From NCBI RefSeq assembly GCF_019977655.1, contig NZ_AP024849.1, positions 877,001 to 941,000 on the forward strand: a DNA stretch of 64,000 nt, given 5' to 3'. The DNA comes from Clostridium gelidum. GTDB lineage: Bacteria; Bacillota; Clostridia; Clostridiales; Clostridiaceae. Position 1 is the stretch's first letter. Each line of letters opens with the position of its first letter. A program made the position numbers and the translations under genes. Below are positions 44,889-55,107 of this stretch, in pieces. The notes beneath the pieces were generated by a model, which saw nothing but the letters and a program-made list of their open reading frames with translations, made no database searches and was not told the origin of the DNA.

Positions 44889-45336
44889 ATTATGGATAAA
44901 TAATAAAGTATTTGAAGACGATATACAAGTAGATATATTATTAATTGATTATTTAAGAAGTAAGGGCTTCTATAGTGTAAAAAGAGGATGCGAAACTGCA
45001 AATTGTGGCTTATGCACTGTGCATTTAGAAGGAAAACCAATTTTATCATGTAGCACTCTTACAATGAAAACAAATGGATTACACGTGACAACTCTTGAAG
45101 GAATCCAAGAAGAAGTAGAAGAATTTGGTGCATTTCTAGCAGATCAAGGAGCAGAACAATGTGGTTTCTGTAGCCCTGGATTTATTATGAATGTATTAGC
45201 TATGAAAAAAGAATTAGTCAATCCAACTGAATTAGAAATTAAGCAATATTTAAGCGGAAACTTATGTCGTTGTACAGGATATATGGGACAACTTAGAGCA
45301 ATTAAGAAATATTTAGAAATTGCAAAGGAGGACTAA
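44878..45336 (+). CDS. Molybdenum hydroxylase [2Fe-2S] subunit (XdhC/CoxS type)
   Basis: 152 aa. N-terminal plant-type ferredoxin motif GCETANCGLCTVHLEGKPILSC and C-terminal four-helix motif CGFCSPGF...NLCRCTGY, together holding two [2Fe-2S] clusters. Confidence 0.95.
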   Translation: MQIKLWINNKVFEDDIQVDILLIDYLRSKGFYSVKRGCETANCGLCTVHLEGKPILSCSTLTMKTNGLHVTTLEGIQEEVEEFGAFLADQGAEQCGFCSPGFIMNVLAMKKELVNPTELEIKQYLSGNLCRCTGYMGQLRAIKKYLEIAKED

Positions 45337-45339
45337 GGA

Positions 45340-47625
45340 ATGAAATTTATAAATAAGGCAATAAGGAAAAAAGATGCTATGGCACTTGTAACGGGTAAAC
45401 CAGTATATACAGATGATATAGCGCCAAGTAATTGTTTAACAGTAAAATTACTTAGAAGTCCCCATGCACACGCTTTAATAGAAGATATTAATACAGAAGT
45501 AGCAAATAAAGTGCCAGGAATTGAATGTATTTTAACATATAAAGATGTTCCACAATCTAGATTTACAACAGCAGGACAAACTTATCCAGAGCCAAGTCCA
45601 TATGATAGATTAATTTTAGATAAAAGAATAAGATGCGTTGGAGATCCAGTGGCCATAGTAGCTGGAAAAGATGAAAAGTGTGTTAATAAAGCATTAAAAT
45701 TAATAAAGGTAAAATATGAAGTTTTAGAAGCAGTATTAGATTTTAAAAAAGCTAAAGATAATAAAACAATAATACATCCTGAAGAAAACTTTAAAGCTTT
45801 ATGTCCTGGTGTAGGAGTAGATGCTAAAAGAAATCTTTGCGCATGTGACGAATTTGAAGTTGGAAATGTAGATGAAGAATTAAGCAAATGTGAATATGTT
45901 GTAGAAAAAACGTATCATACTAAAGCCAATAGCCAAGCAATGATGGAAACTTTTAGAACTTATACTGAACTTGATGTTTATGGAAGATTAAATGTTATAG
46001 ATTCAACGCAAGTGCCTTTCCATGTGAGACGAATACTCGCAAATGCACTGGAATTACCTAAATCAAAAATAAGAGTAATAAAACCTAGAATAGGTGGAGG
46101 TTTTGGAGCTAAGCAAAGTGTTGTGGCAGAAATTTTCCCTGCAATAGTAACTCTTAAAACAGGTAAACCAGCTAAAATGATATTTACAAGAAGAGAAAGT
46201 ATGACTAATGGAAGTCCTAGACATGAAATGGAGCTAACAGTACGTATTGGTGCTAATAAAGATGGAATAATAAAAGCAATAGATGTTTATACATTATCTA
46301 ATACTGGAGCTTATGGAGATCATGGACCAACTACTGTAGGACTATCAGGTCATAAATCTATTCCTTTATATGGTAAAACAAAAGCTTTTAAGTTTAGCTT
46401 TGATGTTGTTTATTCAAATACAATGGGGGCTGGAGCATATAGAGGATATGGTGCTACTCAAGGTATATTTGCAGTTGAATCTGCAGTAAGTGAACTGGCA
46501 GCAAAACTTAATATGGATCCAGTTAAAATAAGAGAATTAAATATGGTAAAAGAAGGTCAAGTTATGCCTGCTTACTATAATGAAACCGCTAATAGTTGCG
46601 CATTAGACAGATGCTTAGCCAAAGCAAAAGAAATGATAGATTGGGATAATAAATATCCATGCAGAGATCTTGGAAATGATAAAGTTAGATCTGTTGGTGT
46701 AGCATTAGCTATGCAAGGTTCAGGAATATCTGTTATAGATACTGCATCAGTTGAAATTAAACTAAATGATGATGGTTTCTATACATTAATGATAGGTGCA
46801 GCTGATATGGGAACAGGTTGTGATACAATATTATCTCAAATGGCCGCAGAGTGCTTAGAATGTGATATTGATAATATAATAGTTCATGGTGTTGATACTG
46901 ATCAATCACCATATGATAGTGGGTCTTATGCATCTAGTACAACTTATACAACTGGTGGTGCAGTACTTAAAACTTGTGAATCATTAAGGAAGAAAATAGT
47001 AGAAGAAGGCGCAAGATTAATGTCTTGCCCAGTAGAAAATGTAGAATTTGATGGTAAGAAAGTTTTCTCATTAGAAGATAATAAGGAAATTCCACTCCGA
47101 GATTTAGCTAATACAACATATGTAGGTAATAGTAAAATGTTAAGTGCTAGTGAATCAAATTCATCACCAGTTTCACCACCACCATTTATGGTAGGAATGG
47201 TTGAAATAGAAATTGATAAGCTTACGGGAAAAGTTGATTTAATAGATTATGTTGCAGTTGCAGATTGTGGAACTGTTATAAATAAAAATCTTGCAAAAGT
47301 TCAAATAGAAGGTGGAATAGCTCAAGGTATAGGAATGGCTTTATATGAAGAAATTTCATATGATAAAAAGGGGAGAATGAGAAATAATTCATTCTTGCAA
47401 TATAAAATTCCGACTCGTCTTGATGTAGGTACTATAAGAGTTGATTTTGAAAGTAGCTATGAACCAACAGGACCATTTGGTGCCAAATCAATAGGGGAAA
47501 TAGTAATTAATACTCCGTCACCAGCTATAGCCAATGCAGTATATAATGCAACAAAGGTAAATATAAGAACATTACCTATAACTGCAGAAAAAATAGTTAT
47601 GGGAATCCTTGAGAATGAAAAGTAA
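45340..47625 (+). CDS. Molybdenum hydroxylase catalytic subunit, probably selenium-dependent
   Basis: 761 aa, full length for the xanthine dehydrogenase/aldehyde oxidase family. Molybdopterin regions include GGGFGAKQ, AYRGYGATQG and a catalytic Glu in GPFGAKSIGE. The gene context (yqeB, yqeC, yedF, selD, mocA) points to a selenium-dependent hydroxylase acting on purines or a related heterocycle. The exact substrate cannot be read. Confidence 0.93.
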   Translation: MKFINKAIRKKDAMALVTGKPVYTDDIAPSNCLTVKLLRSPHAHALIEDINTEVANKVPGIECILTYKDVPQSRFTTAGQTYPEPSPYDRLILDKRIRCVGDPVAIVAGKDEKCVNKALKLIKVKYEVLEAVLDFKKAKDNKTIIHPEENFKALCPGVGVDAKRNLCACDEFEVGNVDEELSKCEYVVEKTYHTKANSQAMMETFRTYTELDVYGRLNVIDSTQVPFHVRRILANALELPKSKIRVIKPRIGGGFGAKQSVVAEIFPAIVTLKTGKPAKMIFTRRESMTNGSPRHEMELTVRIGANKDGIIKAIDVYTLSNTGAYGDHGPTTVGLSGHKSIPLYGKTKAFKFSFDVVYSNTMGAGAYRGYGATQGIFAVESAVSELAAKLNMDPVKIRELNMVKEGQVMPAYYNETANSCALDRCLAKAKEMIDWDNKYPCRDLGNDKVRSVGVALAMQGSGISVIDTASVEIKLNDDGFYTLMIGAADMGTGCDTILSQMAAECLECDIDNIIVHGVDTDQSPYDSGSYASSTTYTTGGAVLKTCESLRKKIVEEGARLMSCPVENVEFDGKKVFSLEDNKEIPLRDLANTTYVGNSKMLSASESNSSPVSPPPFMVGMVEIEIDKLTGKVDLIDYVAVADCGTVINKNLAKVQIEGGIAQGIGMALYEEISYDKKGRMRNNSFLQYKIPTRLDVGTIRVDFESSYEPTGPFGAKSIGEIVINTPSPAIANAVYNATKVNIRTLPITAEKIVMGILENEK

Positions 47626-47686
47626 AAATTTGTTTTTGTGATTCAACTATATGCTTTAGGTCAAAACAGGCTTAAAGGAGTCTTAT

Positions 47687-47723
47687 AAAAAAAGATAGAA
47701 CAGGGAGGTTCTATCTTTTTTTT
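47687..47723 (+). terminator. Terminator of the hydroxylase operon
   Basis: AAAAAAAGATAGAAC pairs with GTTCTATCTTTTTTT around AGGGAG. Confidence 0.92.
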
Positions 47724-47912
47724 GAATTAAATCAAAAAGAATTTTTATATTTGTATATAAAGATATTATTTACCAAATTAATAAAATTTAATATGAAAAT
47801 ATTGCTAAAGTATGCAGAAATACAGTGATTAGAGAGTGAAAAAATGATATAATTGAATAAGAGTGAAATAGTTGAGTATACATATGAAACATACTAAGTA
47901 TTGAGGTGAATT

Positions 47913-50381
47913 ATGAAAACGTATAACGTTAAATATAAGGATTACGACACTTTAAGTAAATATATAAGTAATAATTACATAATAAAATATAATAATATAT
48001 TAGTACAAGTATTTTCAGGAATAGGAAAAAAAGAGTTTATTGAAGAAGTAATAAAAAATTTAATATCATTAATTCCACAATGTAAAATAATTGGTTCTAC
48101 ATCTGCAGGAGAAATACTTAATGGTAAAATTTTTGAAAATGAATGTTTAATTTCTATAAGTGTATTTGCAAAAACAACGATTAAAACTATTTTAATTAAA
48201 GATAAAATGTCAGATTTTAATAAAGGTGTAGAAGTAGCACGTCAATTAATTTCTCTAGATACTAAAGCTATAATATCTTTTGCTGACGCAAGCATTGATG
48301 GACAAGACTTTTTAAACGGAATAAACTCTATAAATAATAAAGTTGTGGTATCGGGGGGACTTGCAGGCAAGAGCAAGTCTATAGATGAAATATATGTTTT
48401 TACTGAAAATGGCGTGGAAAAAGATGCAGTAGTTGCGGTTGCTTTAGAAAGTAAGGATTTATACGTAAATAATGAAAGTAGCTTTAATTGGATACCTATA
48501 GGTAGAGAACATGAAATAACAGAGGCAGAGGGAAAGGTAATTAAAAGCATAGATAATATACCAGCACAAGAATTTTATAGTAAATATATAGTCACAAATA
48601 ATAATGAGCCAATTGAGCGTATTGGAGCTAAATTTCCTTTGATGATAAAAAAGAATAATAGGTATGTTGGTAGACCAGTCTTAAAATTTATAAACGATGA
48701 AGAAATAACTATTTCATCCAAAATAGACATAGGGGAAAAAATAAGGATTGGTTATGGTGATTTAAGTGAAATTTTAAAAGGATCAAGAGATGTTTATGAC
48801 AAAATGAAAAAATGTCCAGGCGAGAGTTTATTCATATATTCTTGTGATTCAAGAAAAAATTTTCTTAAGGAAATGGCAACTAAAGAAATAGCACCAATTA
48901 GTGGTAATTCCTCAGTAAGTGGATTTTATACTTATGGTGAATTTAATAATGTTAATAATGAAAATATGCTTTATGCAGAAACAATGACAATACTAGTACT
49001 TTCAGAAGATATGAATGCAAGAATTAAAATAGATACAGAACTTAACGATAAATGCCAATATTACAGTGATGAAGATTCAACATTATATAATCTTATAAAA
49101 ACTACAGGAGAAGAGTTAAATCAATTGAATTTAAAGCTTGAAGAAAAAATTAAAGAAAAAACAGAAGAATTAGAAAAACAATATTATACAGACAATTTAA
49201 CAAATTTAGAAAATAGAAATAAATTAATTTTAGATTTATCACAAGGAAAATACGATAAACTTGTAATTATTGATATAAAGTCATTTAATGATATAAATGA
49301 TTTTTATGGAAATACAGTAGGAGATGTAGTATTAAAAGCTCTTTCTAAATTAATTAGTTTATATTGTGACAAAAATAATTTTAATTCTTATAGAGTGAAT
49401 TCAGATATATTTGCTGTAGTAGATAACGTTGGACTAAAAGAAGAATTTATAGAAAAAATAAGATTTTTACAAAATGTAATAAATAATCAATGTTTCTTTT
49501 ATAAGGACGGTAAAATTTATATAACAGTAACAATGGCAATTGCATTAGGGAAAGAATCATTATTTGAAAGAGCTGAGATGGCATTACATTATGCTAAAAA
49601 GAATAAAAAATTATTTCAAATATATAAAGAAGAGCTAGATATATATGAAGGAATTAAAAAAAATATAATATGGACTAAAAAGATTAAAGATGCTATAGCA
49701 GAAAATAGGATTGTACCATTCTTTCAGCCAATAGTTAATAACCGTTTAGGAACAGTTGAAAAGTGTGAAGCTTTAATAAGAATGATAGATGAAAATGGAG
49801 AAATTATATCACCTTATTTTTTCTTAGATATTTCTAAAAAGGCTGGATTATATAAAGAATTAACAATAATAATGTTAGAGAAAACTTTTGAAGTTTTAGA
49901 TAATACAGATTATGAAATATCTATAAATCTTCTTCTTCAAGATATAATAAGTAGTGAAATTAGAGCATTAATTATACAAAAACTAAAAAAAGCTAAAAAT
50001 CCTAAAAAAGTTGTATTTGAGATAGTAGAATCAGAAGGGATTGAAAACTTCAACGAAGTTACAGAGTTTATACAAGAAATAAAGAAATATGGTGCTAAAA
50101 TTGCTATTGATGATTTTGGAACAGGATATTCAAATTTTAATTATCTTATGAAGTTAGATGTAGACTATATAAAGATAGATGGATCAATAATAAAAAATAT
50201 ACATAAAGATAAATCAGCAGAAATGGTTACTAAGACTATAGTTTTATTTGCAAAGGAATTAGGAATAGAAACCATTGCAGAGTTTGTATCTGAAGAAGAA
50301 ATATATAATAAAATAAAAGATTTGAATATAGATTATTCGCAAGGATATTATTTCTCAGAACCTAAGGAGAATATAGAATAA
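47913..50381 (+). CDS. FIST-GGDEF-EAL protein (probable c-di-GMP phosphodiesterase)
   Basis: 822 aa. FIST_N and FIST_C ligand-binding domains (~15-375, IGSTSAGEI, VSGGLAGKS), a coiled coil (~405-425), a GGDEF-like domain with degenerate site (RVNSDIFAVVD replaces GGDEF), then an EAL domain with EALIRM (~619) and DDFGTGYSN (~733) intact. It should break down c-di-GMP in response to a small ligand, perhaps an amino acid. No membrane segment. Confidence 0.9.
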   Translation: MKTYNVKYKDYDTLSKYISNNYIIKYNNILVQVFSGIGKKEFIEEVIKNLISLIPQCKIIGSTSAGEILNGKIFENECLISISVFAKTTIKTILIKDKMSDFNKGVEVARQLISLDTKAIISFADASIDGQDFLNGINSINNKVVVSGGLAGKSKSIDEIYVFTENGVEKDAVVAVALESKDLYVNNESSFNWIPIGREHEITEAEGKVIKSIDNIPAQEFYSKYIVTNNNEPIERIGAKFPLMIKKNNRYVGRPVLKFINDEEITISSKIDIGEKIRIGYGDLSEILKGSRDVYDKMKKCPGESLFIYSCDSRKNFLKEMATKEIAPISGNSSVSGFYTYGEFNNVNNENMLYAETMTILVLSEDMNARIKIDTELNDKCQYYSDEDSTLYNLIKTTGEELNQLNLKLEEKIKEKTEELEKQYYTDNLTNLENRNKLILDLSQGKYDKLVIIDIKSFNDINDFYGNTVGDVVLKALSKLISLYCDKNNFNSYRVNSDIFAVVDNVGLKEEFIEKIRFLQNVINNQCFFYKDGKIYITVTMAIALGKESLFERAEMALHYAKKNKKLFQIYKEELDIYEGIKKNIIWTKKIKDAIAENRIVPFFQPIVNNRLGTVEKCEALIRMIDENGEIISPYFFLDISKKAGLYKELTIIMLEKTFEVLDNTDYEISINLLLQDIISSEIRALIIQKLKKAKNPKKVVFEIVESEGIENFNEVTEFIQEIKKYGAKIAIDDFGTGYSNFNYLMKLDVDYIKIDGSIIKNIHKDKSAEMVTKTIVLFAKELGIETIAEFVSEEEIYNKIKDLNIDYSQGYYFSEPKENIE

Positions 50382-50432
50382 TTTATATAAATGTATGTAA
50401 AATAATTCATAGGATATAAAATTAATACAATT

Positions 50433-50500
50433 TAGAGAGGATAATCTGTTACTTAGATTGAATTACAAAAATTAATCTAAGTAAGGGATTATCCTCTCTA
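50433..50500. terminator. Long bidirectional terminator
   Basis: TAGAGAGGATAATC and TTACTTAGATT pair with AATCTAAGTAA and GATTATCCTCTCTA, a stem of ~26 bp with one bulge, between convergent genes. Confidence 0.88.
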
Positions 50501-52312
50501 TTATATTAGCTGAATTTTCAATTTATAAATTGAAAGCTTATCACTAATTAATTGTGATTGAGAAGCTAATTCTTGGGTAGATGCAGCAGTTTCTTCAGCC
50601 GTAGCTGAATTTGTTTGAACCACATCGGATATTTTATTAACTCTAGCTGTCATTTTTTCTATTGCATTTGCTTGTTCTTTAGAGTCTGTAGCTATTTGTT
50701 TTACTAAATTGGCAGTATCATCTACATTCTTAACGATTATAGTCAATGCATAAGCAGTTTCTTTTGCTAATGTCTCACCATCAATTACTGCACGTAAAGA
50801 AGTATCAATTATTTTTGTGGTATTTTTAACTGCATCAGAAGATTGAGCAGCAAGTCTTTTTACTTCCTCAGCTACAACAGCAAAACCTTTTCCAGCATCT
50901 CCAGCTCTAGCGGCTTCTATGGCAGCATTCAATGCTAAAAGATTTGTTTGCGCTGCTATGTCCTCTATTGTATTTACAATTTCAGCAATTTGTTTAGAAG
51001 ATGTAGTTATTTCTTTCATAGAATTCATTAAAGAACTCATTTTACTACTTCCATCAGTAACGATATTTTTCGTCTTATATGAAAAGGCATTAGCTTCATA
51101 GGCATTATCTGTATTCATTTCAACTTGTTTTAATACTGTAGTAAAACTTAATAACAAATCTTCTACAGCTTCTGCTTGTTCTGTAGATCCTTCTGAAAGC
51201 ATTTGAGTAGTTGCAGCTAATTGTTCTGAACTGCTAGCAGTAAAATCAATTGATTCACGCATATCATAAAATGTATTATTTAAACTGCAAACAATTTTAT
51301 TCATTGATTCTTGAATAGGTAGGAAGTCGCCCTTATAACATATTGAATTGTCTAAATCGATATTTAAATCTGAATTTGATAATCTCTCTAAAGTACTTGT
51401 AATATCATTTATATAAGAAGTTAACATTTCTAGGGATTTAATTAAGTCATTAGACATTTCACCCATTTCATCATTAAAAGTATAAGTAGAGTTTATTTTT
51501 AAATTTCCTTCTAATAAGTTTTTAGATATATTTTTAATGTTATTAATTCCTTCAAGTAAGGTTTGTCTCAATAATTTTCCAACCAAATTTGCAATAAATA
51601 TTATTACTAAAATAAAAATAAAAATAGCAAATACACTTAAATTTCTATATATATTTGAACTATTTACAAAGTTTTTAGCTTCTGTGTCAGACTCATTAGA
51701 TATATTTAAAATAGTATTTTGGCTAAGCTCCAGTTGTAGTGCATATGAACCTTCAATAAGTTTAAGGGCTCTATCTTTCTTACCATCCTTGATTAAATTG
51801 CAAGCGTCTTGCCTAATAGGTTCTAAGATTTCAACATTTTCTGAAAGAGATTTCACTAAGGCAGCATCTCCAGTAAATATTTCATTTAATGTTTCAATAT
51901 TCTTTTTTAAGTTCTCAGTTGCTTCATTTGAAAGATCTATACTATAATTTTTCTTTGTGGTTTCACTTGCTGAGATAGCCTTATAAAGATTATCATCTAA
52001 ATCTTTTAAATTATATTTTATACTAGCTACAGTGCTTGAAACGGTGTATGGGGAAGTATACAGTTTATTGGTTCTTGAAGCCATAGAGAATATGGATATC
52101 ATTGAGCAAATCATAGCGATAGCCATTAATGCTATTATAACTTTAAAAGATTTAGATATTTTTCTTTCAATTGATTCATTTTCAATAAATTGTGATAATT
52201 TATTTGTGAATTTATTGTTTTGGAAGTTAAAAAAAGACTTTTTAGTAAATAAATTATTTCTAGATAAACTTGATATATTTTTTTTAGACTTGGATAACAT
52301 TTTTTTAAACAT
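50501..52312 (-). CDS. Methyl-accepting chemotaxis protein
   Basis: 603 aa, AAGGAG before ATG. A Lys/Ser/Phe-rich cytosolic N-terminus of ~55 residues precedes the first membrane segment, then a four-helix-bundle type sensor (~78-218), a second segment (~220-242), HAMP-like region and the signalling hairpin tip AAIEAARAGDAGKGFAVVAE. Couples to CheA/CheW. The long cytosolic N-terminus is not usual. Confidence 0.93.
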   Translation of the reverse strand: MFKKMLSKSKKNISSLSRNNLFTKKSFFNFQNNKFTNKLSQFIENESIERKISKSFKVIIALMAIAMICSMISIFSMASRTNKLYTSPYTVSSTVASIKYNLKDLDDNLYKAISASETTKKNYSIDLSNEATENLKKNIETLNEIFTGDAALVKSLSENVEILEPIRQDACNLIKDGKKDRALKLIEGSYALQLELSQNTILNISNESDTEAKNFVNSSNIYRNLSVFAIFIFILVIIFIANLVGKLLRQTLLEGINNIKNISKNLLEGNLKINSTYTFNDEMGEMSNDLIKSLEMLTSYINDITSTLERLSNSDLNIDLDNSICYKGDFLPIQESMNKIVCSLNNTFYDMRESIDFTASSSEQLAATTQMLSEGSTEQAEAVEDLLLSFTTVLKQVEMNTDNAYEANAFSYKTKNIVTDGSSKMSSLMNSMKEITTSSKQIAEIVNTIEDIAAQTNLLALNAAIEAARAGDAGKGFAVVAEEVKRLAAQSSDAVKNTTKIIDTSLRAVIDGETLAKETAYALTIIVKNVDDTANLVKQIATDSKEQANAIEKMTARVNKISDVVQTNSATAEETAASTQELASQSQLISDKLSIYKLKIQLI

Positions 52313-52779
52313 ATGTAGTCACTCCTTTTATTAACACTGAATAAAACTGATTAGAAGTTAATTAATATGAAACTTTAGAAATAATTTTTATATCGAAAGT
52401 TTCAAAAAGGTAATAAAAAATTTCTAATATAATTATAACAACTTATGAATACGTTTTACAAGATTAATTTAAAAAAATATAAAATAATTTATTTATATAT
52501 AAAATAAAGTCTCATATATGAAATTTATAGCCTAATTAGTAATGTTTAGTTTAAAAAAGTGTTAACTGATGTAGGTTGAATAAATATATATATAATCAGA
52601 GTGTACAGATGTTAAATAAAGGTAATATAATTAACATTTTGTAATGTATAAAATATAGACTTTAGGAAGATATTATACATAGCTTAATTTAAAATTGATT
52701 TTGAATTAAGCTCTATTAGTAATATAAAAGATTATGGTATACTGAAGTTATTAAAATATACATATAAGGTGGAAAGAAT
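52313..52779. other. Divergent intergenic region
   Basis: Extremely AT-rich, no gene or clear hairpin. It must hold promoters for the chemotaxis receptor (minus) and the cyclophilin (plus; a TATACT is at ~52738). Confidence 0.5.
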
Positions 52780-53466
52780 ATGAACATAAGAAATATAAAT
52801 AAGTATCTAAAGTTAATAGTAATAACAGTATTAATGAGTTCACTAGTGCTAGTTGGATGTGGAGTGACTAAAGTTAATAATAAAGAAGAGGCAGATGCAT
52901 CTGTTGTAAAAAGTGAGAGCAGTGATACAGAGTTAACAAAGGAAAGTGAACATTTGCCAGTGGCTACTATAACAGTAGATGGATATGGAGTCATTGAAGC
53001 TGAATTATATCCAGAAATTGCTCCAAATACAGTTAATAATTTTATTGATTTAGCTAATAAAGATTTTTATAATAACCTAAAATTTCATAGAATAATTAAA
53101 AACTTTATGATCCAAGGCGGAGATCCAAAGGGTGATGGAAGTGGTGGACCAGGATATTCAATTGAAGGTGAATTTACTTCAAATGGATTTGCCAATAGCT
53201 TAAAGCATGCAAAAGGAGTCCTTTCAATGGCAAGATTAGGAGAAGATCCTAATAGTGCTGGAAGTCAATTCTTTATAGTAACAAAGGAAGCAGCACATCT
53301 TGATGGAGATTATGCTGCATTTGGTAAAGTAATATCAGGATTAGATGTATTAGAAAAAATCGAAAATGTAAAAACTTCAAATGATAAGCCAAAGGAAGAT
53401 GTAGTTATAAAATCAATTACTGTTGATACAAAAGGAGTAACTTATAAAGAACCAAATAAAAAATAA
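52780..53466 (+). CDS. Peptidyl-prolyl cis-trans isomerase (cyclophilin) lipoprotein
   Basis: 228 aa. Signal with lipobox LVGC, a Glu/Ser linker, then a cyclophilin domain (~67-220): FHRIIKNFMIQGGDPKGDG, SAGSQFFIVT and AAFGKVISG. Acts outside the membrane in protein folding. The usual FFxTxxxxPxLDG region reads FFIVTKEAAHLDGDYAAFG. Confidence 0.94.
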   Translation: MNIRNINKYLKLIVITVLMSSLVLVGCGVTKVNNKEEADASVVKSESSDTELTKESEHLPVATITVDGYGVIEAELYPEIAPNTVNNFIDLANKDFYNNLKFHRIIKNFMIQGGDPKGDGSGGPGYSIEGEFTSNGFANSLKHAKGVLSMARLGEDPNSAGSQFFIVTKEAAHLDGDYAAFGKVISGLDVLEKIENVKTSNDKPKEDVVIKSITVDTKGVTYKEPNKK

Positions 53467-53556
53467 TTATTTACATCATAGATGATTATTTGTTTTGTAA
53501 ATAATAAACTTTTAAAATAGAAGAATGATTAAAGAATAAAGAAAGTGAGTGAGTCC

Positions 53557-54237
53557 ATGTTTGAAGTAAATTATCTTAAATTTAAGAATATTTTAGATAT
53601 TAAATTTTTAGGTATTAATAAACCAATAACATGTATTGTTGGTCCTTCTGGTAGTGGGAAAACAACATTATTACGTATGTTGAATAAGCTAAATGTGCCT
53701 GACAATGGAACTATTATCTATAATGGCAATGATATTTCAAAAATGGACACTCTAAAATTACGTCGTCAAGTGGTTATGTTGGGACAAACTCCAGTGATTT
53801 ATAGTGGGTCAGTAGAGGATAATTTGCAAATAGGGTTATATTTTTCAAAGAGGCTACCCGCATCTATTTCAGCAATGAAAGAAAGTCTTGAAAGGGTAGA
53901 ATTGAATAAGTCTTTAAGTGATAGTTGTGGCAAGCTTTCAGGTGGCGAGAAGCAACGTTTATGCCTTGCTAGAGTTATGCTAATGGACGCAGAAACATAT
54001 CTCTTAGATGAGCCATCAGCGGCACTAGATAAAGAAACTGAACAATTTATTATAGACAATTTATCAAGATTTGTTTTGGGAAATCATAAGCAATTAGTTA
54101 TGATTACTCATTCAGAACTAATTGCAGAAAAATTTTCAGACTCAATTATAAGAATTGAAAATGGTAAAGTTATGGAAGCATATAATATGGAGAAATATGA
54201 GATAGTAACAGAAGAGCGTTATGGAGGCATATTATGA
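53557..54237 (+). CDS. fetA: FetA-like ABC transporter ATP-binding protein (YbbL)
   Basis: 226 aa from ATG 53557 (a GTG at 53545 is possible). Walker A GPSGSGKTTLL, signature LSGGEKQRLCLARV, Walker B YLLDEPSAALD. Overlaps the permease gene by 4 nt. The pair matches FetAB, linked in E. coli to iron export; metal specificity here is inferred. Confidence 0.9.
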   Translation: MFEVNYLKFKNILDIKFLGINKPITCIVGPSGSGKTTLLRMLNKLNVPDNGTIIYNGNDISKMDTLKLRRQVVMLGQTPVIYSGSVEDNLQIGLYFSKRLPASISAMKESLERVELNKSLSDSCGKLSGGEKQRLCLARVMLMDAETYLLDEPSAALDKETEQFIIDNLSRFVLGNHKQLVMITHSELIAEKFSDSIIRIENGKVMEAYNMEKYEIVTEERYGGIL

Positions 54238-55013
54238 ATGATGCAGTAATGAATCTTTCAGTTTTCCAACTGTCTATAGCATATATTTTTGTTTTATTGC
54301 TTTTAGTTATCTTTAAGTCAAGAGGGATTAGGCGAGAAAAGCAAATATTAATAGCATCTACAAGAATGACGGTGCAGCTTACTTTAATGGGTTATGTATT
54401 AATGTTTGTTTTTGATAATCCAAGTTGGTGGCTTACTTCTTTGATGATTACAATTATGATTACATTTGCAATTTATAATTCTGTTGAGAGAGTAAAAGCT
54501 ACAATGTCAAAGGAGCTTAAAGGAATAATTGCTTTTTCCATGATATGCGGTGCTCTGGCTACAGCTGTATTTTTTATTATTGTAGTCTTGCAGGTAAGAC
54601 CATGGTTTAATCCACAATATTTTATTCCTATTTCAGGAATGATTATTGGAAATAGTATGACAGGTATTGCACTAGGTGCGAATAAATTATGTAGTGACAT
54701 TGAGGATAAAAGAGTTGAAATTGAAAATTCTTTGATGCTAGGAGCAAGCCCTGTAGTTGCGACTAGAGAAATTGTTAACAACGCTTTTGATAGTGCTATT
54801 TTGCCAACTATGAATAACATGTTAACTATGGGAATTGTATCACTTCCAGGAATGATGACGGGACAAATCCTTTCTGGAACATTTCCACTAACTGCAATTA
54901 AATATCAGATTGGTATAATGCTTGCTATTTTAGGTAGTACAGGCTTAGCTACTGTTTTGTTTGTAACCCTTGGATATAGAACATTTTTTACCAAAGATAA
55001 TAGATTAAAATAA
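54234..55013 (+). CDS. fetB: FetB-like ABC transporter permease (YbbM)
   Basis: 259 aa, six or seven membrane segments. Family motif ISGMIIGNSMTGIALG and PGMMTGQILSGTFPLTAIKYQ. Partner of the ATPase upstream. Confidence 0.92.
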   Translation: MNDAVMNLSVFQLSIAYIFVLLLLVIFKSRGIRREKQILIASTRMTVQLTLMGYVLMFVFDNPSWWLTSLMITIMITFAIYNSVERVKATMSKELKGIIAFSMICGALATAVFFIIVVLQVRPWFNPQYFIPISGMIIGNSMTGIALGANKLCSDIEDKRVEIENSLMLGASPVVATREIVNNAFDSAILPTMNNMLTMGIVSLPGMMTGQILSGTFPLTAIKYQIGIMLAILGSTGLATVLFVTLGYRTFFTKDNRLK

Positions 55014-55048
55014 AATTATGGAGTTAACATATATAGAATATTAGAAGA

Positions 55049-55092
55049 GAACAAAACCATTTAAGATCCTAAGATTTTAAATGGTTTTGTTC
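55049..55092. terminator. Bidirectional terminator between fetB and cstA
   Basis: GAACAAAACCATTTAA pairs with TTAAATGGTTTTGTTC around a 12-nt loop, between convergent genes. Confidence 0.88.
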
Positions 55093-55107
55093 ATTTATCT
55101 GAAATTG

